Below, in pieces: positions 18,341-26,774 of a DNA stretch of 64,000 bases; within the stretch, counting starts at the first letter, position 1, and each line of letters begins with the position of its first letter. Below the pieces are notes generated by a model. The model searched no databases and was not told the DNA's origin. It saw only the letters and a program-made list of their open reading frames with translations. Both the position numbers and the translations under genes were made by a program. Origin of the DNA: Corynebacterium freiburgense (GTDB lineage Bacteria > Actinomycetota > Actinomycetes > Mycobacteriales > Mycobacteriaceae); contig NZ_CP047355.1 of NCBI RefSeq assembly GCF_030408815.1, forward strand, positions 2,728,001 to 2,792,000, in the 5' to 3' direction.

Positions 18341-18437
18341 TGCGACAAAATCAGGCAGATCTGACATCAACGGATATTTTGTGCACTATTTCTGCAGGTC
18401 GCAAAATTGGCCCGTCAAATCTGCCTCAGGCAGATTT
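18341..18437. repeat. Nested inverted repeats in the gap before the aminotransferase gene
   Basis: Three symmetrical pieces are visible. TGCGAC (18341) pairs with GTCGCA (18398). GGCAGATCTGAC (18354) pairs with GTCAAATCTGCC (18414). AAATCTGCCT-C-AGGCAGATTT (18417-18437) is a perfect 21-bp palindrome. The start TGCGACAAAATC also matches the linker of the hairpin array at 14694. The 395-bp gap (18230-18625) has no gene; this may be a diverged member of the hairpin family or an operator. Confidence 0.5.
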
Positions 18438-18625
18438 ACATTGAGCGCTACTCTTCTCTGCTTCGTTAGATTCCTGCGGCAAACGCATCGAAGGATCATC
18501 GATCTGCTTTGATTCTTGGCATTGGATAAGTAAGTCAACTGGAGTTCGGCTCCGTGAATAAGATTCATTAGAAAAAATTGGCCTAATTTTCGCATTGTGG
18601 CGGATGAAAGTGGCACGATAGTGGA

Positions 18626-19870
18626 ATGAATAATCTGCCCCCTCGCCGTAGCCCGCGTATTTTCGATCAGTCCGAGAAGATGAAAGATGTACTGTATGAA
18701 ATCCGCGGACCCGTGGCAGCGGAGGCTGAGCGTTTAGAGCTTGATGGACACAGGATTCTTAAGCTCAATACCGGCAACCCAGCAGTCTTTGGATTTGATG
18801 CTCCAGATGTGATTATGCGGGATATGATTGCCGCACTACCAACAAGCCAGGGATATTCAAGTTCAAAAGGTATTATTCCTGCTCGCAGAGCAATTGTTAC
18901 CCGCTATGAGGTGATTCCTGGTTTTCCTTCATTCGATGTGGATGATGTGTTTTTGGGCAATGGTGTTTCTGAGTTGATCTCTATGACAACTCAGGCACTG
19001 CTTAATGATGGAGATGAAGTACTTATTCCAGCTCCAGATTATCCACTTTGGACTGCTGCAACTTCATTGGCTGGCGGTAAACCTGTGCACTATTTGTGCG
19101 ATGAAGAGGATGATTGGAATCCAGACCTGGATGATATCCGTTCGAAAATCACCGATAAAACTAAAGCTATTGTGGTGATTAATCCTAATAACCCAACAGG
19201 TGCCGTGTATTCGAAGGAGACTTTGAAAGCTATCGTAGAGGTGGCTCGTGAACACGAATTACTAATTCTCGCAGATGAGATTTATGACCGGATCTTATAT
19301 GACGACGCCCACCATGTTTCGATTGCAACACTATGCCCAGATTTACTGTGCATTACGTATAACGGCCTTTCCAAGGCTTACCGGGTAGCGGGATATCGTG
19401 CTGGTTGGATGGTCGTAACTGGGCCGAAGCATCACGCTCTTGGTTTCCTGGAAGGCTTGGAATTACTGGCTGGAACCAGGTTATGTCCGAATGTTCCCGC
19501 ACAACACGCAATTCAGGTGGCTCTCGGTGGCCGTCAATCGATTTTCGACCTCACTCGTCACGGCGGTCGGTTGCTGGAGCAACGCAATGTGGCTTGGGAA
19601 AAGCTCAATGAGATACCAGGCATTAGCTGCACAAAACCCATGGGCGCGTTATATGCATTTCCGAAAATGGATCCAAATGTACATGAGATTCACGATGATG
19701 CACAGTTAATGCTTGACCTATTGCGCCAGGAGAAGATACTGATGGTGCAGGGAACTGGGTTTAATTGGCCGGAGCCTGATCATTTCCGGATTGTTACTTT
19801 GCCTCATGCTGCCGATCTAGCGCAAGCAATCGAACGTTTAGGTAATTTCCTCGCTAGCTACAAACAGTAA
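18626..19870 (+). CDS. alaT: Alanine-type aminotransferase (class I, PLP)
   Basis: Fold-type I aminotransferase of 414 residues, probably transferring amino groups between alanine/valine and 2-oxo acids. Seen: substrate-loop LNTGNPAVFGF, VVINPNNPTGAVYS (PLP-binding Asn), ADEIYDRILYD (Asp to the pyridine nitrogen), and the Schiff-base Lys in YNGLSKAYRVAGYRAGWM. The Rv0337c/AlaT/AlaA type is supported by sequence pattern and by the upstream Rv0338c-like oxidoreductase. Followed after 11 bases by a YibE/F gene on the same strand. Confidence 0.88.
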   Translation: MNNLPPRRSPRIFDQSEKMKDVLYEIRGPVAAEAERLELDGHRILKLNTGNPAVFGFDAPDVIMRDMIAALPTSQGYSSSKGIIPARRAIVTRYEVIPGFPSFDVDDVFLGNGVSELISMTTQALLNDGDEVLIPAPDYPLWTAATSLAGGKPVHYLCDEEDDWNPDLDDIRSKITDKTKAIVVINPNNPTGAVYSKETLKAIVEVAREHELLILADEIYDRILYDDAHHVSIATLCPDLLCITYNGLSKAYRVAGYRAGWMVVTGPKHHALGFLEGLELLAGTRLCPNVPAQHAIQVALGGRQSIFDLTRHGGRLLEQRNVAWEKLNEIPGISCTKPMGALYAFPKMDPNVHEIHDDAQLMLDLLRQEKILMVQGTGFNWPEPDHFRIVTLPHAADLAQAIERLGNFLASYKQ

Positions 19871-19881
19871 TTCGAGTAATT

Positions 19882-21129
19882 ATGGGACGCCACACATCGC
19901 AACAACCAACATTTCCACCGAAGGATTATTATCCGGAAGAGAAACGCAAGGGGTTCAGTATTTGGCAGTGGATTCTTAGTTTTCTACTCATATGCGGATT
20001 CATTGCGACGTCCATTGGGCTCGTGTTGCTATGGCCCTCCAGCGCCGAGCCTCGAGTAGCACCTGAATTCAACACGACGTCGCCACTCTCTCAAACTCAG
20101 GTTGATGGGGTAGTGCTGATACGTGACACCGGTGAATGCAACTCCCCTTCCGTGGGACGGGTATTTGATACTTCACCAGTGACCTCATTGGAGCAGAAAT
20201 CCGAGGAATGCCAACTCGCCATTATAGAAATCCAAGAAGGCGACAATATGGGCAAACGTACCCTACTCATGGTCAGCGAAAAACCTGGCGACCCGGATCT
20301 TAAGGAAGGCGAGGTTATTCGCATGAGTGAAACCACTGCCGCAGACGGATCACACGCCTATACCTTCACTGATTTCCAACGCACATTGCCGCTTGCATTT
20401 TGGATCATAATTACCGCAATTGCCATTGTAATTATTGGACTCGGCCCCGGAATTCGTTCGCTTTTTGGGTTGATTGTAACCTTCGCGGCCGTGGCATTCT
20501 TCCTCCTCCCAGCACTTCTGCACGGTGGTCCGCCACTTCTTTTAGCTATCGTCTGCGGCTCGGCGGTGCTATTCCCCGTGCTATATGTGGTTCATGGCGT
20601 AAGTTGGAAAACATCCTCAGCCTTGGCCGGAACCCTTATCGCTTTGGGACTCGCCGCAGGACTCGCACATATTGCAATTGCCACTAACCACCTGCGCGGC
20701 TTAGGCGATGAAGATAATCTCCTCATTCAGCTGTATCTACCAGACGTAACTGTTACTGGGCTTATGCTCTGCGGCTTCATTATTGGTGCCCTTGGCGTGC
20801 TCAATGATGTCACCATAGCGCAATCATCAACCGTAAACGAGCTTGCTGAAATTGAACCAGACGCATCCCCTTGGCGGCTTTTTACAGGGGCTATGAAAGT
20901 GGGCCGAGACCATATTGCTTCGATGGTGTACACCCTTGTACTTTCCTACACCGGTGCTGCCCTGCCGCTATTATTGCTACTCAGCGTGGCAGATCGCCCA
21001 TTTATGCAAGTACTAACCAGCGATGTTATGGCTACAGAATTACTCCGCTCCGCAATAGGTGCACTCGCTCTTACACTTGCTGTTCCGATTACAACACTCA
21101 TTGCAGCGTTTACCGTATCCAAGGACTAA
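19882..21129 (+). CDS. YibE/F family membrane protein
   Basis: 415 residues. N-terminal membrane anchor (WILSFLLICGFIATSIGLVLL), an extracytoplasmic domain of about 120 residues containing two Cys-bearing stretches (GECNSPSVG, EECQLAI), then about seven membrane helices with ALGVLNDVTIAQSSTVNEL and IASMVYTLVLSYTGAALPLLL, the conserved YibE/F core. Function unknown. It ends overlapping the convergent phosphoesterase by four bases and is probably cotranscribed with the aminotransferase. Confidence 0.85.
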   Translation: MGRHTSQQPTFPPKDYYPEEKRKGFSIWQWILSFLLICGFIATSIGLVLLWPSSAEPRVAPEFNTTSPLSQTQVDGVVLIRDTGECNSPSVGRVFDTSPVTSLEQKSEECQLAIIEIQEGDNMGKRTLLMVSEKPGDPDLKEGEVIRMSETTAADGSHAYTFTDFQRTLPLAFWIIITAIAIVIIGLGPGIRSLFGLIVTFAAVAFFLLPALLHGGPPLLLAIVCGSAVLFPVLYVVHGVSWKTSSALAGTLIALGLAAGLAHIAIATNHLRGLGDEDNLLIQLYLPDVTVTGLMLCGFIIGALGVLNDVTIAQSSTVNELAEIEPDASPWRLFTGAMKVGRDHIASMVYTLVLSYTGAALPLLLLLSVADRPFMQVLTSDVMATELLRSAIGALALTLAVPITTLIAAFTVSKD

Positions 21130-21758
21130 GCGCTCGCTTTCTCTACGAGCGGCCACAGGTCCGAACTATGCAATGGTTTGAGACCTGTGGCTTCAAGGCA
21201 GACATTCACATGTTGCCTATCAATTGGCACCGATGAGTGGGTGTGACCATGAACAACACAATCAAATCCGTCCCGAGCAATCCACCTATCCAATTTGGGC
21301 CCACGGAATGGATCCTCCAGCCTCGGTATATGAGTAAAAAGCACATTTTTACCTTGATAGCGAAGATAAAACTCCAAAACCACAAGGTCGAAGACTTGTT
21401 GATAGCGAGGCATCCACTCAAATGCGGCGTCGATACCGAATTTCGGGTGGCAGGCATCATGATTGCCTGGGGTAAGTATCATCCGAAGGTTTTTGGCAGA
21501 TTTCAGTGCCAGTAATTTCTTTAATGCAAATTCATCTTTACGGACGGAAATGTCTCCCAAGCACACCAATGTGGAACCTTCGGGCACCTCATATAGGGGA
21601 CTCAAAACGGCTAAATCATGTTCGTTCTCGGTAGAGAATCCCCGTTTAGCAGTAATAAGGGGGTGTCCAAGATGCAGGTCAGAAACGATCCAAAAATCTT
21701 GCTTATCAAAGTTAGTCACAATTGTCCAATTCCTTCGATGTGCTTTAGCTTTTCCCAT
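21126..21758 (-). CDS. Calcineurin-like metallophosphoesterase
   Basis: 210-residue dinuclear-metal phosphoesterase. All motifs are present in order: VSDLHLGHP, CLGDIS, TPGNHD, a TH within FTHIPR, and VVHGHTHS. No signal peptide, so cytoplasmic. The small size and motif spacing resemble the phage/bacterial MPE group that includes YfcE-like and Ser/Thr-phosphatase-like enzymes; the substrate cannot be named. The first ten residues (MGKAKAHRRN) may be upstream of the true start, since the core begins at FWIVSDLHL. Convergent with YibE/F. Confidence 0.82.
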   Translation of the reverse strand: MGKAKAHRRNWTIVTNFDKQDFWIVSDLHLGHPLITAKRGFSTENEHDLAVLSPLYEVPEGSTLVCLGDISVRKDEFALKKLLALKSAKNLRMILTPGNHDACHPKFGIDAAFEWMPRYQQVFDLVVLEFYLRYQGKNVLFTHIPRLEDPFRGPKLDRWIARDGFDCVVHGHTHSSVPIDRQHVNVCLEATGLKPLHSSDLWPLVEKASA

Positions 21759-21806
21759 TACACTAACTGTAATGCGTTATTCCATCCGGTCGAAAGGATA
21801 ATAGTC

Positions 21807-22112
21807 ATGGCTATCCATCGTGAGTACTCCCCTGAATTTCAACAAAAAGCCGTAAAAGAAGTCCTCAAAGCCCAGCGAAGCGTTCCTGAAATTGCTCGGG
21901 AATTCGGAGTTAGTGCGTCTACGCTCAAAGACTGGGTACAAGCTGCAGAAGAACGAAAGAAGGCTGCACACAAGGCAGAGGAACAAGCAGAACTACTGCA
22001 ATTACGCGACGAGGTAGAGAAACTCCGCGCTGAAGTGGAAGCACTCCGCCACGACCATGAGTTTGTCAATTCTTTAGAAACATTTTTTAAAGAGCGGCAT
22101 CATCGCACATAA
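21807..22112 (+). CDS. Orphan IS3-family OrfA (HTH transposase subunit)
   Basis: 101 residues: REYSPEFQQKAVKEVL through SVPEIAREFGVSASTLKDWVQ is the helix-turn-helix of IS3/IS911 OrfA, followed by a leucine-zipper-like coiled coil (LLQLRDEVEKLRAEVEALRHD). ATG 21807 follows GAAAGGATAATAGTC. There is no orfB downstream, where an osmoprotectant-binding protein gene ends convergently 24 bases away, and no terminal repeats are obvious. Either the remnant of an insertion sequence or a domesticated DNA-binding protein. Confidence 0.8.
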   Translation: MAIHREYSPEFQQKAVKEVLKAQRSVPEIAREFGVSASTLKDWVQAAEERKKAAHKAEEQAELLQLRDEVEKLRAEVEALRHDHEFVNSLETFFKERHHRT

Positions 22113-22135
22113 TGTGTAGCGCCAAAGCCGATCCC

Positions 22136-23065
22136 CTAACCAGAGTGCACAAAATCAAGCGCGATGGTGCGGGGTTCTGCTTTTTCATCGCCAACATTTC
22201 GGGCGTTGAGTTTTTGCAGTTCCTCGGTGGTTAAGCGCTCCGTGACTGCCCCAATAATATCTCTGGCTTCGCCATGAATGGATTTTCCTCGCATCAACGG
22301 CAGAACATGCTGTGGAAGCACAAGGTTTTTTGGGTCTTCCAAAGTCACTAGATCGTGACCATAAGTAGGAGATGTTGTGTATATATCCGCTATGTCTGCA
22401 GCACCGTCGTTCAATGCGGCTACTGTTAAAGGACCACCGCTATCGGCTATAGGCACGAGCTCGACCGCAGGAATGTTATATACCTCTTCAAGACCTTTTG
22501 GTCCATAGGGGCGTTCTTTTAATTCGGGGTTGCCAGCCAAACGCAGGCCTTCCATATTGGCAAGGTCTTCGAGGGACACCAGTTTGTGTTGTTCGGCGAA
22601 TTCCCTAGTCACCCGGAATGAGTCTTTAGACTCCCCCGGGGCGACTTTTCCGGTGGAAAGACCAGCAGGCAGGACTTTATTTAAGGCGGCTAGTACTTCA
22701 GCATTGTCGGCGCCAGCCTTAAGTTCTTCGTGCCCAGCTTCACTAATGTAATACTGGGCGAGGTTACCTGAGTATTCGGGAACGAGGTCTACGGTGCCTT
22801 CCTGGAGTGCCTTAAGATAAACCTCACGAGAACCAATCCCAGATTGCACTTTGACGTCATAGCCAGCGTCTTCTAAAGACACCGCCCAAATTTGTCCAAT
22901 AATTTCGGACTCTGGGAAATTAGCGGTGCCAATTGTAATATGCTTACCGTTTTGCGCGGTAGAGTTCGTGGCGGCGGATTCAGAACCTGTAGGTGTATTT
23001 AGGGGATCATGCCCGCAAGCAGTAAGTAAGAATGCTAGAAGGCCAAAAACAAAGGTCTTTTTCAT
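22136..23065 (-). CDS. Osmoprotectant ABC transporter binding lipoprotein (OpuBC/ProX-type)
   Basis: Receptor for glycine betaine, choline or related quaternary amines. MKKTFVFGLLAFLLTAC is a lipoprotein signal with LTAC lipobox. The mature protein shows the OpuAC-type fold: ITIGTANFPESEIIGQIWAVSLEDAGYDV, TVDLVPEYSGNLAQYY, and RPYGPKGLEEVYNI. 309 residues. Last gene in an operon of five (dcd, ATPase, two permeases, this one), overlapping the upstream permease by four bases. A terminal Trp/Tyr cage cannot be confirmed by eye. Confidence 0.88.
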   Translation of the reverse strand: MKKTFVFGLLAFLLTACGHDPLNTPTGSESAATNSTAQNGKHITIGTANFPESEIIGQIWAVSLEDAGYDVKVQSGIGSREVYLKALQEGTVDLVPEYSGNLAQYYISEAGHEELKAGADNAEVLAALNKVLPAGLSTGKVAPGESKDSFRVTREFAEQHKLVSLEDLANMEGLRLAGNPELKERPYGPKGLEEVYNIPAVELVPIADSGGPLTVAALNDGAADIADIYTTSPTYGHDLVTLEDPKNLVLPQHVLPLMRGKSIHGEARDIIGAVTERLTTEELQKLNARNVGDEKAEPRTIALDFVHSG

Positions 23066-23652
23066 CGGAGTCTCCGTTGCAGTATTGCTAATACAATATC
23101 CGCTACAAGGGCCAAAACCGTTACAGTTAGCGCACCAGTGAGTACAAGAGAGTAATCATGAAGTGCTAGGCCGTCAAACACATATCTACCTAAACCACCT
23201 AGGCCAATATATGCGGCGATAGTGGCGGTGGAAAGCACTTGAAGAATACAAGATCGTAACCCACCAATAATTGTTGGCAATGCAAGTGGACCAGAAACCT
23301 GCAAAATAATTTGCCGTTCTGTAAAACCCATTGCTTGCGCTGCGTCGCTGACTTCAATTGGAACTGACCTTACTCCCGCAACAGTCGCAGCAAGAAGTGG
23401 TGGTACGGCCAAGAATAGAAGAACGATCACTGTTGGAATCAGTGGAATACTAATGCCAAATAATAAAGTTAGAAGGGTGAGCACACCGAGGGAAGGCAAC
23501 GCGCGCAAAGCGCCAGCACAGGCGAGAATGGCGTCGGCAAGCTTGGTGCGGGCAATAATAAGCCCCAGCGGAATGCCAACCAACACCGCCAAACCCACTA
23601 CCAACCCTGAGTAAGCCAAGTGTTCTAGGGTGCGGGTAAGTAGCTCAGACAT
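23062..23652 (-). CDS. Osmoprotectant ABC permease (OpuBD/ProW-type)
   Basis: Membrane subunit of the quaternary-amine importer, about 196 residues from ATG 23652 (MSELLTRTLEHLAYSGL), which overlaps the preceding permease by eight bases. The open frame extends to 23694, but that adds a hydrophilic stretch lying inside the neighbour. The EAA-type loop reads VPIEVSDAAQAMGFTERQII. About five membrane helices. The pair of permeases, one ATPase and one lipoprotein is the four-component OpuC/OpuB organisation. Confidence 0.86.
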   Translation of the reverse strand: MSELLTRTLEHLAYSGLVVGLAVLVGIPLGLIIARTKLADAILACAGALRALPSLGVLTLLTLLFGISIPLIPTVIVLLFLAVPPLLAATVAGVRSVPIEVSDAAQAMGFTERQIILQVSGPLALPTIIGGLRSCILQVLSTATIAAYIGLGGLGRYVFDGLALHDYSLVLTGALTVTVLALVADIVLAILQRRLR

Positions 23653-24301
23653 ATTGCCCCGCTTTCCGGTGTGCTTTAGCCCATGGGGTGGCAATGCGTT
23701 GAATCAGCACTAGGACTAAATCGAAGGCAATTGCCAGAATGAGTGTGCCCACAATGCCCACCAGGATTTCGGTGGCAAAAAGCCGTTGGTAGCCATTGGT
23801 AAATAATGTGCCTAATGATTGCACACCAATCAGCGCGCCCACAGAAACCAAACTAATGGTTGAGGCACTCACTACCCGCAGGCCAGAGATCATTATAGGG
23901 AGCGCAAGTGGCAACTCAACGGTAAAAAGCTTGCGCCAGGTAGAGTACCCCATGGCAGTCGCGGCGTCGGAAACATCGGCGTCGATGGCGGCAAATGCAT
24001 CAGTGGTGGAACGCACCTGCAGCGCCAAACCATAAATCGTCATGGCGACAATAACATTCCAGGGTGAGAGTATCGACGTCCCTATAAACTGCGGCATCAC
24101 TACAAATAATGCCAATGATGGGATTGCATACATTAACCCAGTGCTAATCACCAATACTTCCCGCAATCGGCTATTACGGTTCGCCTGCCATCCAAGCGGT
24201 AATGCAATCAGAAACGATAACAATATTGGCGGCCAAGACAATTGGATATGCGCCACGGTGAGCTCGGTAATAAACTGCCAGTTTGCTAGCGCCCACTTCA
24301 T
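23645..24301 (-). CDS. Osmoprotectant ABC permease (OpuBB/ProW-type)
   Basis: 218-residue membrane subunit with loop IDADVSDAATAMGYSTWRKL, homologous to its neighbour permease. ATG 24301 overlaps the ATPase stop (ATGA). With the second permease it would form the heterodimeric channel of a compatible-solute importer. Such systems respond to osmotic stress; no operator was identified. Confidence 0.86.
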   Translation of the reverse strand: MKWALANWQFITELTVAHIQLSWPPILLSFLIALPLGWQANRNSRLREVLVISTGLMYAIPSLALFVVMPQFIGTSILSPWNVIVAMTIYGLALQVRSTTDAFAAIDADVSDAATAMGYSTWRKLFTVELPLALPIMISGLRVVSASTISLVSVGALIGVQSLGTLFTNGYQRLFATEILVGIVGTLILAIAFDLVLVLIQRIATPWAKAHRKAGQYV

Positions 24302-25095
24302 GTCACCACCCCATTTACTCGACCGTGCCGATCAACGACGACGCGCTGGCCTTCACGTTCCTCAACGTGTACCGCGCGATCTTCCACCCCAACAAAACTC
24401 GCTACAAAATCATTTGCGGGGTGAGTTACAAAATCAGCCGCCGAGCCAGCCTGCTCAATATGTGCTTTTTGAGAAAGCAGCACAATATCATCACCGAGGC
24501 GAAATGCCTCATCGATATCATGGGTCACCAAAATAATGGTTTTATTAAGACGTCGTTGCAGGCGAAGCACCATATTTTGCAATTCTCGACGCACCACGGG
24601 GTCAACCGCACCGAACGGCTCATCCATAAGCAGAATGTCCGGGTCCGAAGCTAGTGCCCGAGCCACCCCGACACGCTGTGCTTGACCACCAGACAATTCA
24701 GCTGGGTATCGAGGAGCTAAATCTGGTGAAAGGTCCAGCATTTGCATAAGTTTTTCTACCCGAGATTGAATATCAGGCAACTTATTTAGCCGTGCAACCG
24801 TCCCAATATTTTGGGCAACAGTGCGGTGCGGCAATAATCCGGCGCTCTGCATCACATAACCTATAGAACGCCGTAGTTTTACGGGATCCACCCCGGAAAT
24901 ATCCTCCCCGCGAACCGTAATACGTCCAGCACTCGGCTCGACCATACGGTTAATCATCCGTAAAAGTGTTGTCTTCCCACTACCAGAAGAACCAACCAGG
25001 CAAGTCGTGCGGCCCTGGCGGAAGTGGTAGGAAAACCCATCCACTGCGGGTATTTTTGCATCAAAATTCTTACTGACCTGGTCGAAGATTATCAT
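24298..25095 (-). CDS. Osmoprotectant ABC transporter ATPase (OpuBA/ProV-type)
   Basis: 265 residues. Walker A GSSGSGKTT, Q-loop YVMQSAGLLPHRTV, signature LSGGQAQR, Walker B ILLMDEPFGAVDP, switch ILVTHDIDEA. The protein stops soon after the ATPase core, with no CBS domains, unlike full-length OpuCA/ProV proteins that sense ionic strength through such domains. It follows dcd after six bases and overlaps the next permease. Confidence 0.88.
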   Translation of the reverse strand: MIIFDQVSKNFDAKIPAVDGFSYHFRQGRTTCLVGSSGSGKTTLLRMINRMVEPSAGRITVRGEDISGVDPVKLRRSIGYVMQSAGLLPHRTVAQNIGTVARLNKLPDIQSRVEKLMQMLDLSPDLAPRYPAELSGGQAQRVGVARALASDPDILLMDEPFGAVDPVVRRELQNMVLRLQRRLNKTIILVTHDIDEAFRLGDDIVLLSQKAHIEQAGSAADFVTHPANDFVASFVGVEDRAVHVEEREGQRVVVDRHGRVNGVVT

Positions 25096-25101
25096 ATATT
25101 C

Positions 25102-25665
25102 CTAGCGGAAATTGAGGTACGCCTTTGAAGGCGTAGGCCCACGTTGTCCTTGGTACTTTGAACCAAGAACATTAGACCCATAGGGAGTCTCTGCAGGCGA
25201 GGACATAGAAAACAACGCGAGTTGTCCAACTTTCATTCCAGGCCAAAGCGTAATTGGGAGATTGGCCACATTTGAAAGTTCAAGTGTGATGTGCCCCTCA
25301 AATCCAGGATCGATAAAACCAGCCGTAGAGTGCGTAAGTAAACCAAGGCGCCCTAGTGAGGACTTACCCTCCAAGCGGCCAGCTAAATCCGCAGGCAATG
25401 TAAATTTTTCCAAGGTAGCACCAAGGACAAACTCTCCGGGATGAAGAACAAAAGCATCACCTTCCGTTACTTCAACAAGACTAGTGAGGTCATCTTGCTG
25501 TTGCTTCGGATCAATATGCGTATACCGAGAGTTATTAAACACCCGGAAATAGCGATCCATTCGAACATCAATACTAGAAGGCTGAATTAGATCAGGGTCG
25601 AATGGATCGATACCTAAAGCTCCGGCATCGATTGCTGCACGAATATCTCGATCTGAAAGAAGCAC
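25102..25665 (-). CDS. dcd: dCTP deaminase
   Basis: Converts dCTP to dUTP (possibly with dUTPase activity, as in mycobacteria) for dTTP synthesis; cytoplasmic homotrimer. 187 residues starting [12 protein letters not shown]. Hallmarks: [49 protein letters not shown] (catalytic Glu in LEL), and C-terminal [18 protein letters not shown]. First gene of the operon leading into the osmoprotectant importer. The 420-bp gap upstream (25666-26087) is AT-rich with no gene seen and should hold its promoter. Confidence 0.95.
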   Translation of the reverse strand: MLLSDRDIRAAIDAGALGIDPFDPDLIQPSSIDVRMDRYFRVFNNSRYTHIDPKQQQDDLTSLVEVTEGDAFVLHPGEFVLGATLEKFTLPADLAGRLEGKSSLGRLGLLTHSTAGFIDPGFEGHITLELSNVANLPITLWPGMKVGQLALFSMSSPAETPYGSNVLGSKYQGQRGPTPSKAYLNFR

Positions 25666-26087
25666 CCTTTCATCATAGCCATGTATATGTACGCAGCATG
25701 GTGATCAAGGAGACAATTTTACCATTTAGCAATAATGCTTACACGCGTTTGCATGTTTTGAATTTGTCATTATTTTATTCCATCCGACATGGCTGCGAGC
25801 AAAAATAAAACACATACAAGCTGTACAGGGCGACTTTTAGCGGGAGGAGCGCACTGCACAAAATATTCATCGACTTATGCAAGAAACCAGCTACACATTG
25901 AAAATCAAACTTGAAACTATTTCGAATGCCGGAAATATACTAATTTCCTTTTGGGATTTTACTTTCCCTAAGCACATACTCACTAGAAACTCCTGTACGC
26001 AATCCATTAGAGTCTCAAGGCACCAGAATAAAAAACAAGGTCCGTGAACTCGGAATACGCCTATTTTTGCTAATTCTAAGGATTGCT

Positions 26088-26774
26088 ATGGATTCGCTGG
26101 CAGTTACTGCTCAAGGGATCACTCTTGAAGGTTCAGAAGGCCTCGTCTATGGACCTCTCGATTTTCAAATACCTGCCACCGGCCTAGTGGTGCTTTCCGG
26201 AAGGGGAGGTTCTGGGCGTACGGCACTGGCGCTTACCCTTTCTGGGCGGATGAAACCAAGTGGCGGAAAACTCACTGTTCTTGGGGAAACAAAACCTACA
26301 AAAATCCGCCCGAAAGTTGCGATTGCCGGAGTCGAGGCAATAGACCAACTCGACCGCGACGTACGCGTTAAGACAGTCTTAAACGAACATCGCGCTTGGT
26401 CCTCCTTATGGATTATTTGGCGGCCACAAGTAGATCAAACCTACTATGAGAACCTCTGCCAACCTGTCTTTGGGGACCGCAGATTGCCTCCCCTTTCCGC
26501 ATATATTAGTGAAATCCCCGCACTCGACCGCATTCTTTTGCGCATCGCGTTAGCATTGCATCCTGCCCATGGCAGACCGATCGAAATGCTGGTTATGGAC
26601 GATCTTGAACAAGTACACGAAGACTCTGATCGCCAACAATTAATCGACACCCTTTCGCGTTTGGCAACCACCATGCCCGTAGTGGTCAATGCCGTCAATC
26701 CTCTCCCAGATTTTCCGCATATTGCATTGCGTACCGACGCCTCGTACACCCACGCAGTCAAGGAGCAACAATGA
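26088..26774 (+). CDS. Atypical ABC-type ATPase paired with YhgE protein
   Basis: 228 residues from ATG 26088, preceded by AAGGA. A Walker A-like loop GRGGSGRTA is clear and MLVMDDLEQVHED resembles Walker B with Asp-Asp instead of Asp-Glu. No LSGGQ signature is visible; the corresponding area reads IPALDRILLRIALAL. Its stop overlaps the start of the YhgE/Pip gene, so the two are translationally coupled and probably form one complex. The family with a divergent ATPase next to YhgE is known in actinobacteria, but its biochemical role is not established. Confidence 0.75.
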   Translation: MDSLAVTAQGITLEGSEGLVYGPLDFQIPATGLVVLSGRGGSGRTALALTLSGRMKPSGGKLTVLGETKPTKIRPKVAIAGVEAIDQLDRDVRVKTVLNEHRAWSSLWIIWRPQVDQTYYENLCQPVFGDRRLPPLSAYISEIPALDRILLRIALALHPAHGRPIEMLVMDDLEQVHEDSDRQQLIDTLSRLATTMPVVVNAVNPLPDFPHIALRTDASYTHAVKEQQ

